DNA of 64,000 nt from Ruminococcus sp. (GCA_013911065.1 JACERV010000021.1:29683-93682); one strand, 5' to 3'; positions 28,107 through 38,796 are shown, numbered from the stretch's first letter. A program made the numbers and translations. Notes: generated by a model not told the origin, from the letters alone.

Positions 28107-28484
28107 TTAATTGGACTGATACCATCCCCAGAGATAGAGGATTGGCCATAACAGGCCGATCAGACCCAAAGCGGAGAATCCTGCAGTTACTGTAGAATAG
28201 ATGATGTTGGCAACGTAATAGATAGCCAATATAATGCCCATAATTAGTACGGACTGCTTGGATTTATATGCAACCCCTACAATACCGGAAGCCAGAAGAA
28301 TAAAGGCGCCGACGAACATCAGGGCATAGGACAGTGTAGTAGGTGCTGCTATACCCATTGTAGCATAAGTTTCTTCAACCACACCTCTCATGGCGACTGA
28401 AATAATGCTGGAAATCAAGGTCAGACAGCCAATAACAATCAAGATGATAGATAAGACTTTTAATAATTTGCTTTGTTTTCTCAT
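28107..28484 (-). CDS. small membrane protein, about 4 TM
   Basis: 125 aa hydrophobic ORF with RBS. Confidence 0.65.
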   Translation of the reverse strand: MRKQSKLLKVLSIILIVIGCLTLISSIISVAMRGVVEETYATMGIAAPTTLSYALMFVGAFILLASGIVGVAYKSKQSVLIMGIILAIYYVANIIYSTVTAGFSALGLIGLLWPILYLWGWYQSN

Positions 28485-28559
28485 GAAAAACCCTCCTCAT
28501 GTTATAAAAATAGTTTCTGCATATAAAATGCAAGTGTCCATTAAGCTATGTAAAGAATG

Positions 28560-29798
28560 CTACATTCGTCTTAATGCTTCAATAGGGCTCAGTTTAGCCG
28601 CTTTTCTTGCAGGGTATATTCCGAATACAATTCCTACGCTGCATGAGAAAATCGTGGCTATCAGGATAGCCGGGAAAGAAAGCTGTGCTTTGATTCCTCC
28701 GATGCCGAGAGCCGTTATCAATGCCGTAAGGGCAGCTCCAAGTATAATTCCTATGACCCCGCCCATTCCTGAGATGATTGCAGATTCACAGAGAAATTGT
28801 GCAATGATAGAGCCAGTCTTTGCTCCCAGTGCTTTACGGATCCCAATCTCCCGGGTACGCTCGGTAACAGATACAAGCATGATATTCATAACACCGATGC
28901 CTCCAACAATAAGGGAAATGCCTGCAACTAATGCAACAAATGCAGTTACACCATCCATAATGGAGCCAAACATATCAGCAAAGTTTATTGGTTTCTGTTG
29001 AATAAATGGAGCATCCCCCAGATTCTGATGTCTGGAATTCAGTATTTGGACGGCAGTTTTAGCAACTCTGGCAGCCTGATCCTTATCGTATGAAGTGATA
29101 GAAACAGATGGAAAGGCATCAATAGGGTTGCCAAAGGTTTTTGAAACCGTGTAAGGCATTTCTAGGGAGATACTTTGATCCATCCCCATAGCCTGATACT
29201 GCTTTTCGGCTTCCAGCATTTCCGGTGAAGTTTTACGAACACCGATGATATTTACATTTTGTATGCTGCTGTCGACTTTCAGTTCTATACTCATGCCGAC
29301 AATATCTGTATTTCCGAATAAATATAAAGCTGTCAGCTCATCAACCACGCAGACCATATTGGCATTCGCTACATCATTGTCTGTAAAATAATTTCCTTTT
29401 ACCAAAGGTTCTGTGTATTGTGCATACTCGTAATCAGGTGTCGTCAGCGTCACATATGCGTCAAAATTGCCTTTACGGGTAGTGAGGGAACCGGAGGTTG
29501 CCGAGGAGGCAGATACACTTTGCACAGATTCATCCAGGGAGGTCCTCAAAAATGCAATATCCTCTCCTGTTATGACGTTTGGATCCGAGACTTCATCTGT
29601 ATTTGCCTGTATAGTAACTGTATTATTCTGTTCATTTGAGGCATCCACCACATCCTTTTTCAAGCCGTTTCCAATAGAAACAATTGTAACAACAGATGTG
29701 ATACCTATAATAATACCAAGCATGGTCAAAAAGGAGCGGCCTTTATTGGAACGGATGTTGTCAAGAGCCATTTTTACATATTCTAAAAATTGTCCCAT
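28560..29798 (-). CDS. MacB-type ABC transporter permease
   Basis: ALDNIRSNKGRSFLTMLGIIIGITSVVTIVSIGNG; C-term GIYPARKAAKLSPIEALR. Confidence 0.95.
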   Translation of the reverse strand: MGQFLEYVKMALDNIRSNKGRSFLTMLGIIIGITSVVTIVSIGNGLKKDVVDASNEQNNTVTIQANTDEVSDPNVITGEDIAFLRTSLDESVQSVSASSATSGSLTTRKGNFDAYVTLTTPDYEYAQYTEPLVKGNYFTDNDVANANMVCVVDELTALYLFGNTDIVGMSIELKVDSSIQNVNIIGVRKTSPEMLEAEKQYQAMGMDQSISLEMPYTVSKTFGNPIDAFPSVSITSYDKDQAARVAKTAVQILNSRHQNLGDAPFIQQKPINFADMFGSIMDGVTAFVALVAGISLIVGGIGVMNIMLVSVTERTREIGIRKALGAKTGSIIAQFLCESAIISGMGGVIGIILGAALTALITALGIGGIKAQLSFPAILIATIFSCSVGIVFGIYPARKAAKLSPIEALRRM

Positions 29799-29827
29799 AT
29801 TATGTCCTCTTTTCTTAGTCTGTCAGG

Positions 29828-31621
29828 CTATTCATTTGGACTTGCCTGTATGGTGACAGCACTATTATTCTTATCTGAAGCATCCGTCCCATCTTTAGCT
29901 TTGGAGTCATCCGTATCTGATTTCTCTACGGCAGTTGCCTTCATACCTTCTTTGATATCTACATTCAGGTCATTTACCACCTTGTCACCCTTTTTCAAGC
30001 CACTTTTTATTTCAATTGAGGTTGTGGATGCAGTTCCCAGTTCAACTGGATTTTTCTTCACAACACCATCTTTAATGACATATACGAAGTCTCCGTCTGA
30101 GGAAGTGTTAATAACTTCGGTGGGAACCACAAGGACGTCATTGGCTTCCGCCACAGTCATAGAGATTTTTGCGGTAGCACCAATGCAGACATTTTCGTCA
30201 GGATTGTCAATGTGAATTTCTGCCCCGATAACAGGATTCCCTTTTTCATTATTAAGAGCTATTTTATTAACCTTGGACAGCGTACCCTGATACTTATATT
30301 GTCCAATGGTAATGTCTACTTTATTTCCAACTTTTATCTTTTCATAATCGTCAGGAGATACTTCTATTTTTACGCGTACTTTTTCGGTACTTGCAATTGT
30401 AAACATAGCCATTCCCTGTGTGGCGGTATTCGTCTGCATTGCATCTACAGAGGCAATAACACCATCCATGTCGGCTTTCATTCCTTCTTTCCCTTTTTCA
30501 ACCAATTCAGCCGGTGTCAGTGCGGACAGTTCAGCCAGGTTGTCACTGATTTCCAGGTTTGCCAGTTCAGAGGACGTCATACCTGAGCTTGAGGAGGAAG
30601 AAGATGCTGCGTTATATGCAGCTTCCCATTCTGCATATGCGGCTTCGTACTGGGCTTTGAGTGCAGGGTAGCCTGCATCGTCCACATCAGGAGCAGTGAG
30701 GTTATTTAATTCGGTAGTTTTTTTATTATACTCATCCTGTGCATCCGCATAGGAAGATTGTGCATCTGTGAAGTCCTGGTATGCCTGGAGTAAAGTTTTT
30801 TCTTCTGGTGTACGGCTATTTTCATCTTTGGCTTCCGCTGCGGCAGCTTTTTCGCCAAGCCCTTGGTATTTCATACTGATGGAATCCATAAGGCTCTGTT
30901 TTTCTCTCATAACAGCGTTAAACTGGTCAATCTCCTGCTGTAATTGGTTACGGGTGGTATTGTATTTATCCGTAGCAGCAGGTTCTGCAGCGAGATTTGC
31001 CTGATATTGTGCATAAGCCTGATCCACCTGCGCAGCAAGATTATTTACCTTATCAGCTAACTTATTCGCTTGGTCTGCGGCCTGGGCAGATGCTGCATTT
31101 GCCGCATCGATTGCTTTTGCATTCTGTGCTCTGGATGCCTGAGAAGTATTCAGGCTGGACTGCAGTGTGAGTTGTGCCTGCTGGTTATCACGTTCTAAGT
31201 TTTTTGTGTCAAATGTAATCAGAAGGTCACCTGATTTTACCGTGTTACCTATGACAGCATTGCAGTTTGTAATAGGAGCAGTGACAGGAGAGTAGTATGT
31301 CTTTGTATTTTCGCTTTCTACTTTGCCGCTTGCATTGTAGACTTCGCGGACATTCCCTGTTGCCACTTCTGAAACCTGGAGTGACGTATTTTGTGAACCA
31401 CTGCCTTGTTTAGAAAGCAGTGAAGCAACAACAATAATAATCGCAAAAACTGCAACTACGGGAACAATAACCCATCCGGGCAGCTTTTTCCTGGGAGGTT
31501 TGGAGGCTTCCTTATCCTCCAGCTCGTAAGAATCTTCGTCCTGAAATGCATCCTCACCGGAAATCTCCGTATCAAATGTGTCTAAAATTTCATCCTGTTC
31601 TTTTTTCTTTTTAGAAAACAT
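29828..31621 (-). CDS. MacA/HlyD-type periplasmic adaptor
   Basis: TM anchor, VREVYNASGKVESENTKTYYSPVTA, long coiled coil, ADMDGVIASVDAMQ. Confidence 0.92.
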   Translation of the reverse strand: MFSKKKKEQDEILDTFDTEISGEDAFQDEDSYELEDKEASKPPRKKLPGWVIVPVVAVFAIIIVVASLLSKQGSGSQNTSLQVSEVATGNVREVYNASGKVESENTKTYYSPVTAPITNCNAVIGNTVKSGDLLITFDTKNLERDNQQAQLTLQSSLNTSQASRAQNAKAIDAANAASAQAADQANKLADKVNNLAAQVDQAYAQYQANLAAEPAATDKYNTTRNQLQQEIDQFNAVMREKQSLMDSISMKYQGLGEKAAAAEAKDENSRTPEEKTLLQAYQDFTDAQSSYADAQDEYNKKTTELNNLTAPDVDDAGYPALKAQYEAAYAEWEAAYNAASSSSSSSGMTSSELANLEISDNLAELSALTPAELVEKGKEGMKADMDGVIASVDAMQTNTATQGMAMFTIASTEKVRVKIEVSPDDYEKIKVGNKVDITIGQYKYQGTLSKVNKIALNNEKGNPVIGAEIHIDNPDENVCIGATAKISMTVAEANDVLVVPTEVINTSSDGDFVYVIKDGVVKKNPVELGTASTTSIEIKSGLKKGDKVVNDLNVDIKEGMKATAVEKSDTDDSKAKDGTDASDKNNSAVTIQASPNE

Positions 31622-31622
31622 A

Positions 31623-32336
31623 TTATGCTTCCTCCTTTTCCGTATTCAGATTTTCATTCAGATAATCGTCTTCTATACGTCCGTCAACAATACGGACGAC
31701 TCTCTTGACCTGGCCGGCAATATCGTCATCGTGGGTAATGATGATGACGGTGCGTCCTCCCTTGTGAAGTCCTTTTAATATTTCCATAATTTCCTTTGTG
31801 GACTTTGTGTCCAGATTACCCGTTGGCTCATCGGCCAGTACAATTGGAGGCTGTGCGGCGATGGCACGTGCAACTGCAACTCTTTGCTGCTGCCCTCCGG
31901 ACAATTCGTTAGGCCTGTGTTTCAGACGTGTGTCCAAACCTACTTTCCTTAAAGCCTCAACAGCGACTTTACGGCGTCTCTGTTTACCCAGTCCACGGTA
32001 AATAAGGGGAAGCTCTACGTTCCCTACAGCGTCCAGGTTCGATACCAGATTGAATCCTTGAAAAATAAAGCCGATTTCCTTGTTGCGGATATCTGACAAC
32101 TGATTGTCTGTGAGCTTTGAAACATCTTGCCCGTTCAGATAATAATTTCCTGATGTTGGGACATCCAGACAGCCCAGCATGTTCATAAGTGTAGACTTTC
32201 CGGAACCCGAATGTCCTATAATTGCTACAAATTCGCCCTTTTGAATGTTCAGGTTTATGCCGTCTAATGCGCGTACTTCATTTTCACCGGGATTATAGAT
32301 TTTATGTATGTTCTCAATTTTAATGAGTGGTTCCAT
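31623..32336 (-). CDS. MacB-type ABC transporter ATP-binding protein
   Basis: GHSGSGKSTLMNMLGCLD, LSGGQQQRVAVARAI, LADEPTGNLD. Confidence 0.97.
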   Translation of the reverse strand: MEPLIKIENIHKIYNPGENEVRALDGINLNIQKGEFVAIIGHSGSGKSTLMNMLGCLDVPTSGNYYLNGQDVSKLTDNQLSDIRNKEIGFIFQGFNLVSNLDAVGNVELPLIYRGLGKQRRRKVAVEALRKVGLDTRLKHRPNELSGGQQQRVAVARAIAAQPPIVLADEPTGNLDTKSTKEIMEILKGLHKGGRTVIIITHDDDIAGQVKRVVRIVDGRIEDDYLNENLNTEKEEA

Positions 32337-32513
32337 GTAAAATCCCTCCATAATTTTAGGTATAATACAATACCATATTTGTATTACTTAACTAATACAA
32401 TATTATTTTACAGACAAAAAGTCAATACCTTTATCAAATAAAATGTGTAGAGAAAGTGAATATGGGAGACATTTACAGTAAGGCTATTGTCTGTTACAAT
32501 ACTAAGATGCGTT

Positions 32514-32606
32514 TATGATTTTACCCTTGCAGGCAAAATCGTTACAGTTCACACCCTATAGGTGCGCACTGTAACGGCACGGTCTGAACAGTAGCGGAAA
32601 ATCATC
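32514..32606. other. nested hairpin element upstream of ABC exporter
   Basis: ATGATTTT/AAAATCAT outer arms enclosing GTTACAGT...CACC-CTATA-GGTG...ACTGTAAC. Confidence 0.6.
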
Positions 32607-32631
32607 ACACTTAGATATGGAGGGAAGAATT

Positions 32632-34362
32632 GTGAGAAAGTTACTGCCGTTTCTGCGCGGTTATGAAAAAGAGAGTATTATTGGTCCGTTATTTAAATTG
32701 CTTGAAGCGATATTTGAATTGATTGTACCGCTTGTAATGGCACGGATTATTGATGTAGGGATTAAGAATGCAGACGTTCCTTATATATGGCGGCTGGGAG
32801 CGCTCCTGGTTGGACTTGGTATTTTGGGTCTTGTCTGCTCTGTAACAGCCCAGTATTATGCCGCGAAGGCAGCGGCAGGGTTTGGGACAAAGCTGCGGCA
32901 TGCCTTGTTTCACCATATACAGCAGTTGTCTTACGAGGGGATAGATAAAGAGGGATCTTCTACACTGGTTGTACGTATGACTAGTGATACAAATCAGGTG
33001 CAGGCGGGAGTCAACCTGTTTCTCAGGCTGTTTCTCCGGTCACCGTTTATTGTTGCAGGAGCTGTCGTTATGGCCTTTTTGATTGATACAAAGGCAGCGG
33101 TGATTGTGCTGGTTACAGTACCTTTACTTTCTCTTGTGATTTTTGGAATTATAGCTTCCTCCATTCCACTGTACAAGAAGGTTCAGAAAGGATTGGATCA
33201 CATTCTGCTTTCTACCAAGGAAAATCTGGAGGGGATTCGTGTCATACGGGCATTTCGGACCCAGAATCAGGAAAAGGAAGAGTATGAGGAAAAGAGCAGT
33301 GATTTGATGCAGTTTCAGCTTCATGCGGGCAGGATATCGGCATTATTGAATCCTCTGACTTATGTACTTGTAAATCTGGGGATTATTGCGGTTGTCTGGT
33401 ATGGAGGAAGGGTAGTAAATGTGGGGAGAATTACTCAGGGAGAAGTGATTGCTCTTGTAAACTATATGACCCAGATTTTACTGTCATTAGTCGCTCTTGC
33501 CAGCCTGGTTATTTCTTTCACGAAAGCAATGGCGTCTGCTGTAAGAATCAATGAGGTTTTTGATTTACAGTCAGAGATTAAGGAAGGAACCGAAGAGGCA
33601 GAACAGGATCAAAAAGAGATTCCCCGTGTTGAAATGCGGGATGTGACTTTTTATTATGAGGGAAGCCAGGAACCGGCTCTGACTCATATTACGTTTCAGG
33701 CTTATGCAGGAGAAACTATCGGTATCATCGGAGGAACGGGCAGCGGAAAAACATCTCTTGTAAATCTGATCCCCAGGTTTTATGATGCGGACGAAGGCCA
33801 TGTGCTTGTAAACGGGCTGGATGCCAAAACATGGAGAATCGATGCCTTGAGGAACCGGGTAGGTGTGGTTCCCCAAAGGGCAGTTTTGTTTCACGGAACA
33901 ATCCGTGAGAATATGCAGATAGGGAGAGAAGACGCTGGGGATGATGAAATATATGATGCACTGAAAACTGCCCAGGCACTGGAAATTGTGGAATCTAAAC
34001 CCGCAGGGCTTAATACGGTTATCAGCCAGGGCGGGAAGAATCTTTCCGGGGGACAGAGACAGCGTCTCACAATTGCCAGGGCACTGGTGAGAAAGCCCCA
34101 TGTGCTGATATTGGATGACAGTGCATCGGCACTGGATTTTGCTACAGATTACAGGCTGCGGAAAGCGCTGTCTTCGGATACATCGGGAATGACTGTTTTT
34201 ATCGTATCCCAGCGGGCTGCATCCATCCGGTATGCGGACCGTATTATTGTACTGGATGACGGAGAAATGGCAGGGTATGGATCCCATGAGGAGTTGCTGA
34301 AAGAGTGTCAGGTGTATCAGGAAATTTGCTATTCACAGCTTTCCAGAGAGGAGGCGCAGTAA
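32632..34362 (+). CDS. ABC exporter, TM plus ATPase (subunit 1)
   Basis: GGTGSGKTSLVNLIPRFYD, LSGGQRQRLTIARAL; GGAGG RBS before GTG 32632; LDDSASALD. Confidence 0.92.
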   Translation: MRKLLPFLRGYEKESIIGPLFKLLEAIFELIVPLVMARIIDVGIKNADVPYIWRLGALLVGLGILGLVCSVTAQYYAAKAAAGFGTKLRHALFHHIQQLSYEGIDKEGSSTLVVRMTSDTNQVQAGVNLFLRLFLRSPFIVAGAVVMAFLIDTKAAVIVLVTVPLLSLVIFGIIASSIPLYKKVQKGLDHILLSTKENLEGIRVIRAFRTQNQEKEEYEEKSSDLMQFQLHAGRISALLNPLTYVLVNLGIIAVVWYGGRVVNVGRITQGEVIALVNYMTQILLSLVALASLVISFTKAMASAVRINEVFDLQSEIKEGTEEAEQDQKEIPRVEMRDVTFYYEGSQEPALTHITFQAYAGETIGIIGGTGSGKTSLVNLIPRFYDADEGHVLVNGLDAKTWRIDALRNRVGVVPQRAVLFHGTIRENMQIGREDAGDDEIYDALKTAQALEIVESKPAGLNTVISQGGKNLSGGQRQRLTIARALVRKPHVLILDDSASALDFATDYRLRKALSSDTSGMTVFIVSQRAASIRYADRIIVLDDGEMAGYGSHEELLKECQVYQEICYSQLSREEAQ

Positions 34363-34363
34363 T

Positions 34364-36106
34364 ATGTCAGGCAGGAAGAATACAACATTGAAAAATATTT
34401 TACTTCTGATTAAACCCTATATGCATTATATGGTGCTTTCTCTGGTATTTGCTGTTATTTCGGTTTTACTGACGCTGTACGCACCAATTCTTATTGGTGA
34501 TGCAATTGATTATATTATTGGAAAAGGGCAGGTAGATTTTGAGGCGGTATTTTACCTCTTAAAAGTACTGGCGGCGGTAATATTTATAACGAGTTTAGCT
34601 CAATGGCTGATGAATCTGTGCAACAATATTTTAACTTACCGGGTTGTAAAAGCCGTGAGGACCCGGGCCTTTTCACAACTTCAGATACTGCCGCTGAAAT
34701 ACGTTGACAGTCATCAGTATGGAGAAATAATCAGCCGTATGATTACAGATGTGGAACAATTTTCTGACGGACTGCTGCTGGGATTCGGCCAGTTGTTTAC
34801 GGGTGCTGTGACCATTCTGGGAACACTGGTCTTTATGCTTTCTATTAATGTAAAAATTGCGCTGGTTGTCATTGTGATTACTCCATTGTCATTATTTGTA
34901 GCCAGTTTCATTGCCAAAAGGACTTATATGATGTTTAAAGCCCAGTCTGAAGCAAGGGCGGAAATGACCTCCCTTGTAGATGAGATGGTCGGGAATCAGA
35001 AGGTTGTTCAGGCATTTGGATATAGGGACAAAGCAATGGAGCGGTTTGATGAGATAAATAAGAAATTGGAGATAGTAAGCCTGAAAGCCGTTTTCTTCTC
35101 TTCGCTTACGAATCCGGCTACACGTTTTATAAATGGGCTTGTTTATACGGGAGTCGGTATTGTAGGGGCATTTGCTGCAATACAAGGTACGATTTCAGTA
35201 GGCCGGCTTTCAAGTTTCCTGAGTTATGCAAACCAGTACACAAAGCCTTTTAATGAAATTTCCAATGTGGTGACAGAGCTGCAGAATGCCCTTGCCTGTG
35301 CAAGGCGGGTTTTTGATTTTATAGAAGAGACTCCGGAGATTCAGGATTCAGAGGATGCGATTGTCCTGGGAAAAGTGGACGGCACTCTGAAACTGGAGGA
35401 TGTTTCCTTTTCATACCGGGAGGATGTACCTCTCTTAAAGCATCTCAATCTGGATGTGAAACCAGGACAGAAGATTGCAATTGTAGGACCTACCGGGTGT
35501 GGAAAAACAACACTGATTAACTTGCTGATGCGTTTTTATGATGTGGATGCGGGCCAGATTATTCTTGGCGGTTATGACATCCGAGAAGTGACCCGGGACA
35601 GCCTGCGTGGAAATTATGGTATGGTGCTGCAGGAGACTTGGCTGAAATCAGGCACGGTAGCGGAGAATATTGCCTATGGCCGGCCGGATACTCCACGGGA
35701 AAAAATTATAGCGGCAGCAAAGGCGGCACATGCGCATAGTTTTATTAAAAGGATGAAGAACGGCTATGATACCGTTATTCAGGAACAAGGGGGAAATCTG
35801 TCTCAAGGACAGAAGCAGCTTCTCTGTATTGCAAGAGTCATGCTGAACCTGCCTCCGATGCTGATTCTTGACGAAGCAACCTCCTCTATTGATACTAGAA
35901 CAGAAGTCAGGATTCAGGAAGCTTTCCACCGTATGATGCAGGGAAGAACAAGCTTTATTGTAGCTCACCGTCTGTCCACGGTCCGTGAGGCGGATGTCAT
36001 ATTAGTTATGAAAGACGGAAATATTATAGAACAAGGCAGCCACCAGGAACTGCTGGACCAGGGTGGATTCTATAAAGGACTATATGAAAGCCAATTTGCA
36101 CATTAA
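34364..36106 (+). CDS. ABC exporter, TM plus ATPase (subunit 2)
   Basis: GPTGCGKTTLINLLMRFYD, LSQGQKQLLCIARVM, LDEATSSID. Confidence 0.95.
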   Translation: MSGRKNTTLKNILLLIKPYMHYMVLSLVFAVISVLLTLYAPILIGDAIDYIIGKGQVDFEAVFYLLKVLAAVIFITSLAQWLMNLCNNILTYRVVKAVRTRAFSQLQILPLKYVDSHQYGEIISRMITDVEQFSDGLLLGFGQLFTGAVTILGTLVFMLSINVKIALVVIVITPLSLFVASFIAKRTYMMFKAQSEARAEMTSLVDEMVGNQKVVQAFGYRDKAMERFDEINKKLEIVSLKAVFFSSLTNPATRFINGLVYTGVGIVGAFAAIQGTISVGRLSSFLSYANQYTKPFNEISNVVTELQNALACARRVFDFIEETPEIQDSEDAIVLGKVDGTLKLEDVSFSYREDVPLLKHLNLDVKPGQKIAIVGPTGCGKTTLINLLMRFYDVDAGQIILGGYDIREVTRDSLRGNYGMVLQETWLKSGTVAENIAYGRPDTPREKIIAAAKAAHAHSFIKRMKNGYDTVIQEQGGNLSQGQKQLLCIARVMLNLPPMLILDEATSSIDTRTEVRIQEAFHRMMQGRTSFIVAHRLSTVREADVILVMKDGNIIEQGSHQELLDQGGFYKGLYESQFAH

Positions 36107-36107
36107 G

Positions 36108-36211
36108 TAAAAAAGGGGACTGACCCTTTTGCGCTCCGTTGTCAGAATACTCTGAATTCGGACTGCAAAAGGGACAGTCCCTTTTGTTACTCACTGTCAG
36201 AATATTCTGAA
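36108..36211 (+). repeat. repeat family 2, copy A (plus an extra palindrome)
   Basis: AAAGGGGACTGACCCTTTT - TCAGAATACTCTGA - AAAAGGGACAGTCCCTTTT; extra TCAGAATATTCTGA at 36197-36210. Confidence 0.85.
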
Positions 36212-36214
36212 CAG

Positions 36215-37684
36215 TTATTGAATCTTAATGAAGTGATCCCAACATTTTTCGTCTCCGGCATCGCCTCCTGTGCCAACCATTAAGTATGCTTGATTTACGA
36301 GCTTGGAGTCTACAGTGTAAATAGCCGTAATTGTTCTTTTTTCCCCGGGTTTCAAGTTCATTTTATATGCACTTTTACCAGAATAGTCTTGAAAACTTAA
36401 ATATACAGGTTCGCTAAAATAGGCTGAGTCATCATTTGAAGGTGTCCATGTTCCGTTTTTATTTTGTTCCAGGAAATTAAGAAATGCCATATAGTAATAA
36501 TCATTAATTTCCACGTCGGTTGGATTATATAAGGTTACGGTTGCTTTTATATATCTTCCTTCGTGATTTTCAGTGATGACGTCTATTTTTCCTGTACTGG
36601 AATTCATTTTTGCATAGGAAGTCTTTATAGACTTCAAGGTGGTATCATCATTCATATGTTCGGTCAAATACTCACTGACATATCCTGCATTTAAATCTAC
36701 GTTGGGCAGTGTATCGGACACCTCTACTCTATCTATACTATACATAACCTTGAAAGCGGCTGCCAATTCTTCCTCTGTCATGTTCTGTGCCCATTCCTCC
36801 ATCATCCGGGTGTCCTGAGCCCATAGACTTTGTACCATATCACCGATGTCCACAATGTTTTCCTCTGTAATTCTGATTTGCGGTCTCTCAGAGTCTCTAT
36901 TTTTCTGATTTTCCATCTCTTCCAGTTGTGCCGCGGTATCTGCATCCAGAGTTTCTTTCGTTACCTCGACGACAACATTTTCCGCGATTTTCTTTAATTC
37001 TTCTGCTGATAAGCCGCTTTGCATTCCGAAAACGGTTACGAAGTAGCCCTCTTCCTCGTGAAAAGCCAAAACATCATATCCGGTACTTCCATCTTGCGAA
37101 AATGTTGTAAGAACCTTTCCGGGGATATTTCCTAACATAATATCTTCAGAGGCGGTTATGTTGGCCATAGTTATCGTATTTTCTCTTATGGCATCTCCAA
37201 AAACCGTGATACCGCTTAGACCATACGGCTCCTCTCCCTCTTTGTACATCATAAATTTCCCATCTCGCTTCAGCTCTTCTTCATTTATCACATATCCTGG
37301 AGGAACGTAATTAGCTTTCGTCACTTTTACATGTGTCACTATAGTTTTAGAGGCAGGTTTTTCTTTGTTTTCCTGAATAGCCAGTTCGTAATTGCCGTTG
37401 CCCTCCAGCTTTTCATTATACATAAAATTCTTGATTGCTGCCAATGTTGTCAATGATATGGCTAACGAAGCAACAATAGCCGCAATGAGTACTATCCGTC
37501 TTTTCGTTGTCCTTTTTTTACGCCGTATTATTTGTTTTTTACATGATGTTGCATTTTTCTGTAATTTCAACAGTAATTCTCTTTTGAGTTTCTCCTGTCC
37601 GTCAAATACTTCGGTATTTTTATCTTCCAGTTCTTCTAAAGTTTCTTCCAGCCCCAGTGTGTAAAATAAATCTTCCCTCTTCAT
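36215..37684 (-). CDS. membrane-anchored protein encoded with ECF-type sigma factor (anti-sigma candidate)
   Basis: Cytosolic N-term, single TM RIVLIAAIVASLAISLTTLAAI, large extracellular domain; TAATG overlap with sigma gene. Confidence 0.7.
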   Translation of the reverse strand: MKREDLFYTLGLEETLEELEDKNTEVFDGQEKLKRELLLKLQKNATSCKKQIIRRKKRTTKRRIVLIAAIVASLAISLTTLAAIKNFMYNEKLEGNGNYELAIQENKEKPASKTIVTHVKVTKANYVPPGYVINEEELKRDGKFMMYKEGEEPYGLSGITVFGDAIRENTITMANITASEDIMLGNIPGKVLTTFSQDGSTGYDVLAFHEEEGYFVTVFGMQSGLSAEELKKIAENVVVEVTKETLDADTAAQLEEMENQKNRDSERPQIRITEENIVDIGDMVQSLWAQDTRMMEEWAQNMTEEELAAAFKVMYSIDRVEVSDTLPNVDLNAGYVSEYLTEHMNDDTTLKSIKTSYAKMNSSTGKIDVITENHEGRYIKATVTLYNPTDVEINDYYYMAFLNFLEQNKNGTWTPSNDDSAYFSEPVYLSFQDYSGKSAYKMNLKPGEKRTITAIYTVDSKLVNQAYLMVGTGGDAGDEKCWDHFIKIQ

Positions 37685-38214
37685 TAAAAAATGTCCTCCT
37701 TTATTTTGGCAATGGATTTTACTTTTGCTTTTGCCCGCTCGAACCGTTTTCCGGCAGCGGTTTCGCTAATGCCCAAAACGTCTGCGATTTCTTTATAATT
37801 CAATCCATAAAAACAATGTAGCTTAATAATTTCCCGCTGCTTGCTGTCCAATTTCCCAAGCAAGTGCTTTAGAAACACTCTATCCTCTACTGACATAATG
37901 GTAGTCGTGGCAGTGACCCTGGAGCCTTGGATATCCTCATCTAGCCCTATCGTACAATTTTTACGCTCCCGTTTATTCTTTCGATACTGGTCAATTGCTG
38001 CATTTTTCACGATAACACCAATGTGGCTTTTCGTACGGTCACTGTTGATTTCTGTTAATGTCTGCAGCCTGGGTATTAATTTTATAAAGGTATCATGAAC
38101 CAAATCCTCGGCCTGTCCCTTGTCCTGTAAAATAGAATAGGCTATTTTATATACCGCTCCAGCATACGTATCATAGAGTTTTTCTAAGATTCTTTCATTT
38201 GTCATCTCCCCCAT
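37684..38214 (-). CDS. RNA polymerase sigma factor, sigma-70/ECF family
   Basis: YSILQDKGQAEDLVHDTFIKL; REIIKLHCFYGLNYKEIADVLGISETAAGKRFERAK. Confidence 0.92.
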   Translation of the reverse strand: MGEMTNERILEKLYDTYAGAVYKIAYSILQDKGQAEDLVHDTFIKLIPRLQTLTEINSDRTKSHIGVIVKNAAIDQYRKNKRERKNCTIGLDEDIQGSRVTATTTIMSVEDRVFLKHLLGKLDSKQREIIKLHCFYGLNYKEIADVLGISETAAGKRFERAKAKVKSIAKIKEDIF

Positions 38215-38386
38215 ACTGTTTCCTTTCGTTTTTGTGTTATGGCTCCCACGGCAGATAGCAGCAGATCCGGCGGCTGCTATTTGAGGTAATGGTAATAAGT
38301 GTGCACTTATTTAAGTAACTGAGGTGATATCACTCTCTTATATAGTATAACGAATTTGGGAGAGTCTTTTTGACAAAAGTTTTTTT

Positions 38387-38465
38387 CAAAGGGGACGCCC
38401 CCTTTTGTGCTCCGTTGTCAGAATATTCTGAAAACCGACTTCAAAAGGGACTGTCCCCTTTGTCA
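38387..38465 (+). repeat. repeat family 2, copy B
   Basis: AAAGGGGACGCCCCCTTTT - TCAGAATATTCTGA (38418-38431) - AAAAGGGACTGTCCCCTTT. Confidence 0.85.
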
Positions 38466-38577
38466 GCTTTCAACTCTGAACAAACAAAATGTAAAATATG
38501 CTTGACATTAATTGTAAAGCATACTATACTAAAAATGTAAAGCGAACCATACATTTTAAAGAGGCACATAAGGAGGA

Positions 38578-38796
38578 ATGTTTTTGGAAAATAAAATCCA
38601 GCAGCTGCGGAAGGAGAGGAAGATTACTCAGAATGAGCTGGCAGATGCAGTGGAGGTAACGCGCCAGACGATTATTTCTCTAGAAAACGGGAAATATAAC
38701 GCATCACTTATTCTGGCACATAAGATTGCCCAGTATTTTGGTATGAAGATTGAAGACATCTTTATTTTTAATTTGGAGGAGGAGAACATATGCTAA
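38578..38796 (+). CDS. HTH (Cro/CI family) transcriptional regulator
   Basis: IQQLRKERKITQNELADAVEVTRQTIISLENGKYNASL. Confidence 0.93.
   Translation: MFLENKIQQLRKERKITQNELADAVEVTRQTIISLENGKYNASLILAHKIAQYFGMKIEDIFIFNLEEENIC

Noticed and set aside
33571-34287. 238-aa minus-strand ORF
   Set aside because: Shadow of the ABC exporter subunit 1 gene.
32632-36106. Tandem ABC exporter considered as part of a bacteriocin or RiPP cluster
   Set aside because: No precursor peptide, modification enzyme or peptidase domain nearby; fits a generic heterodimeric multidrug exporter.
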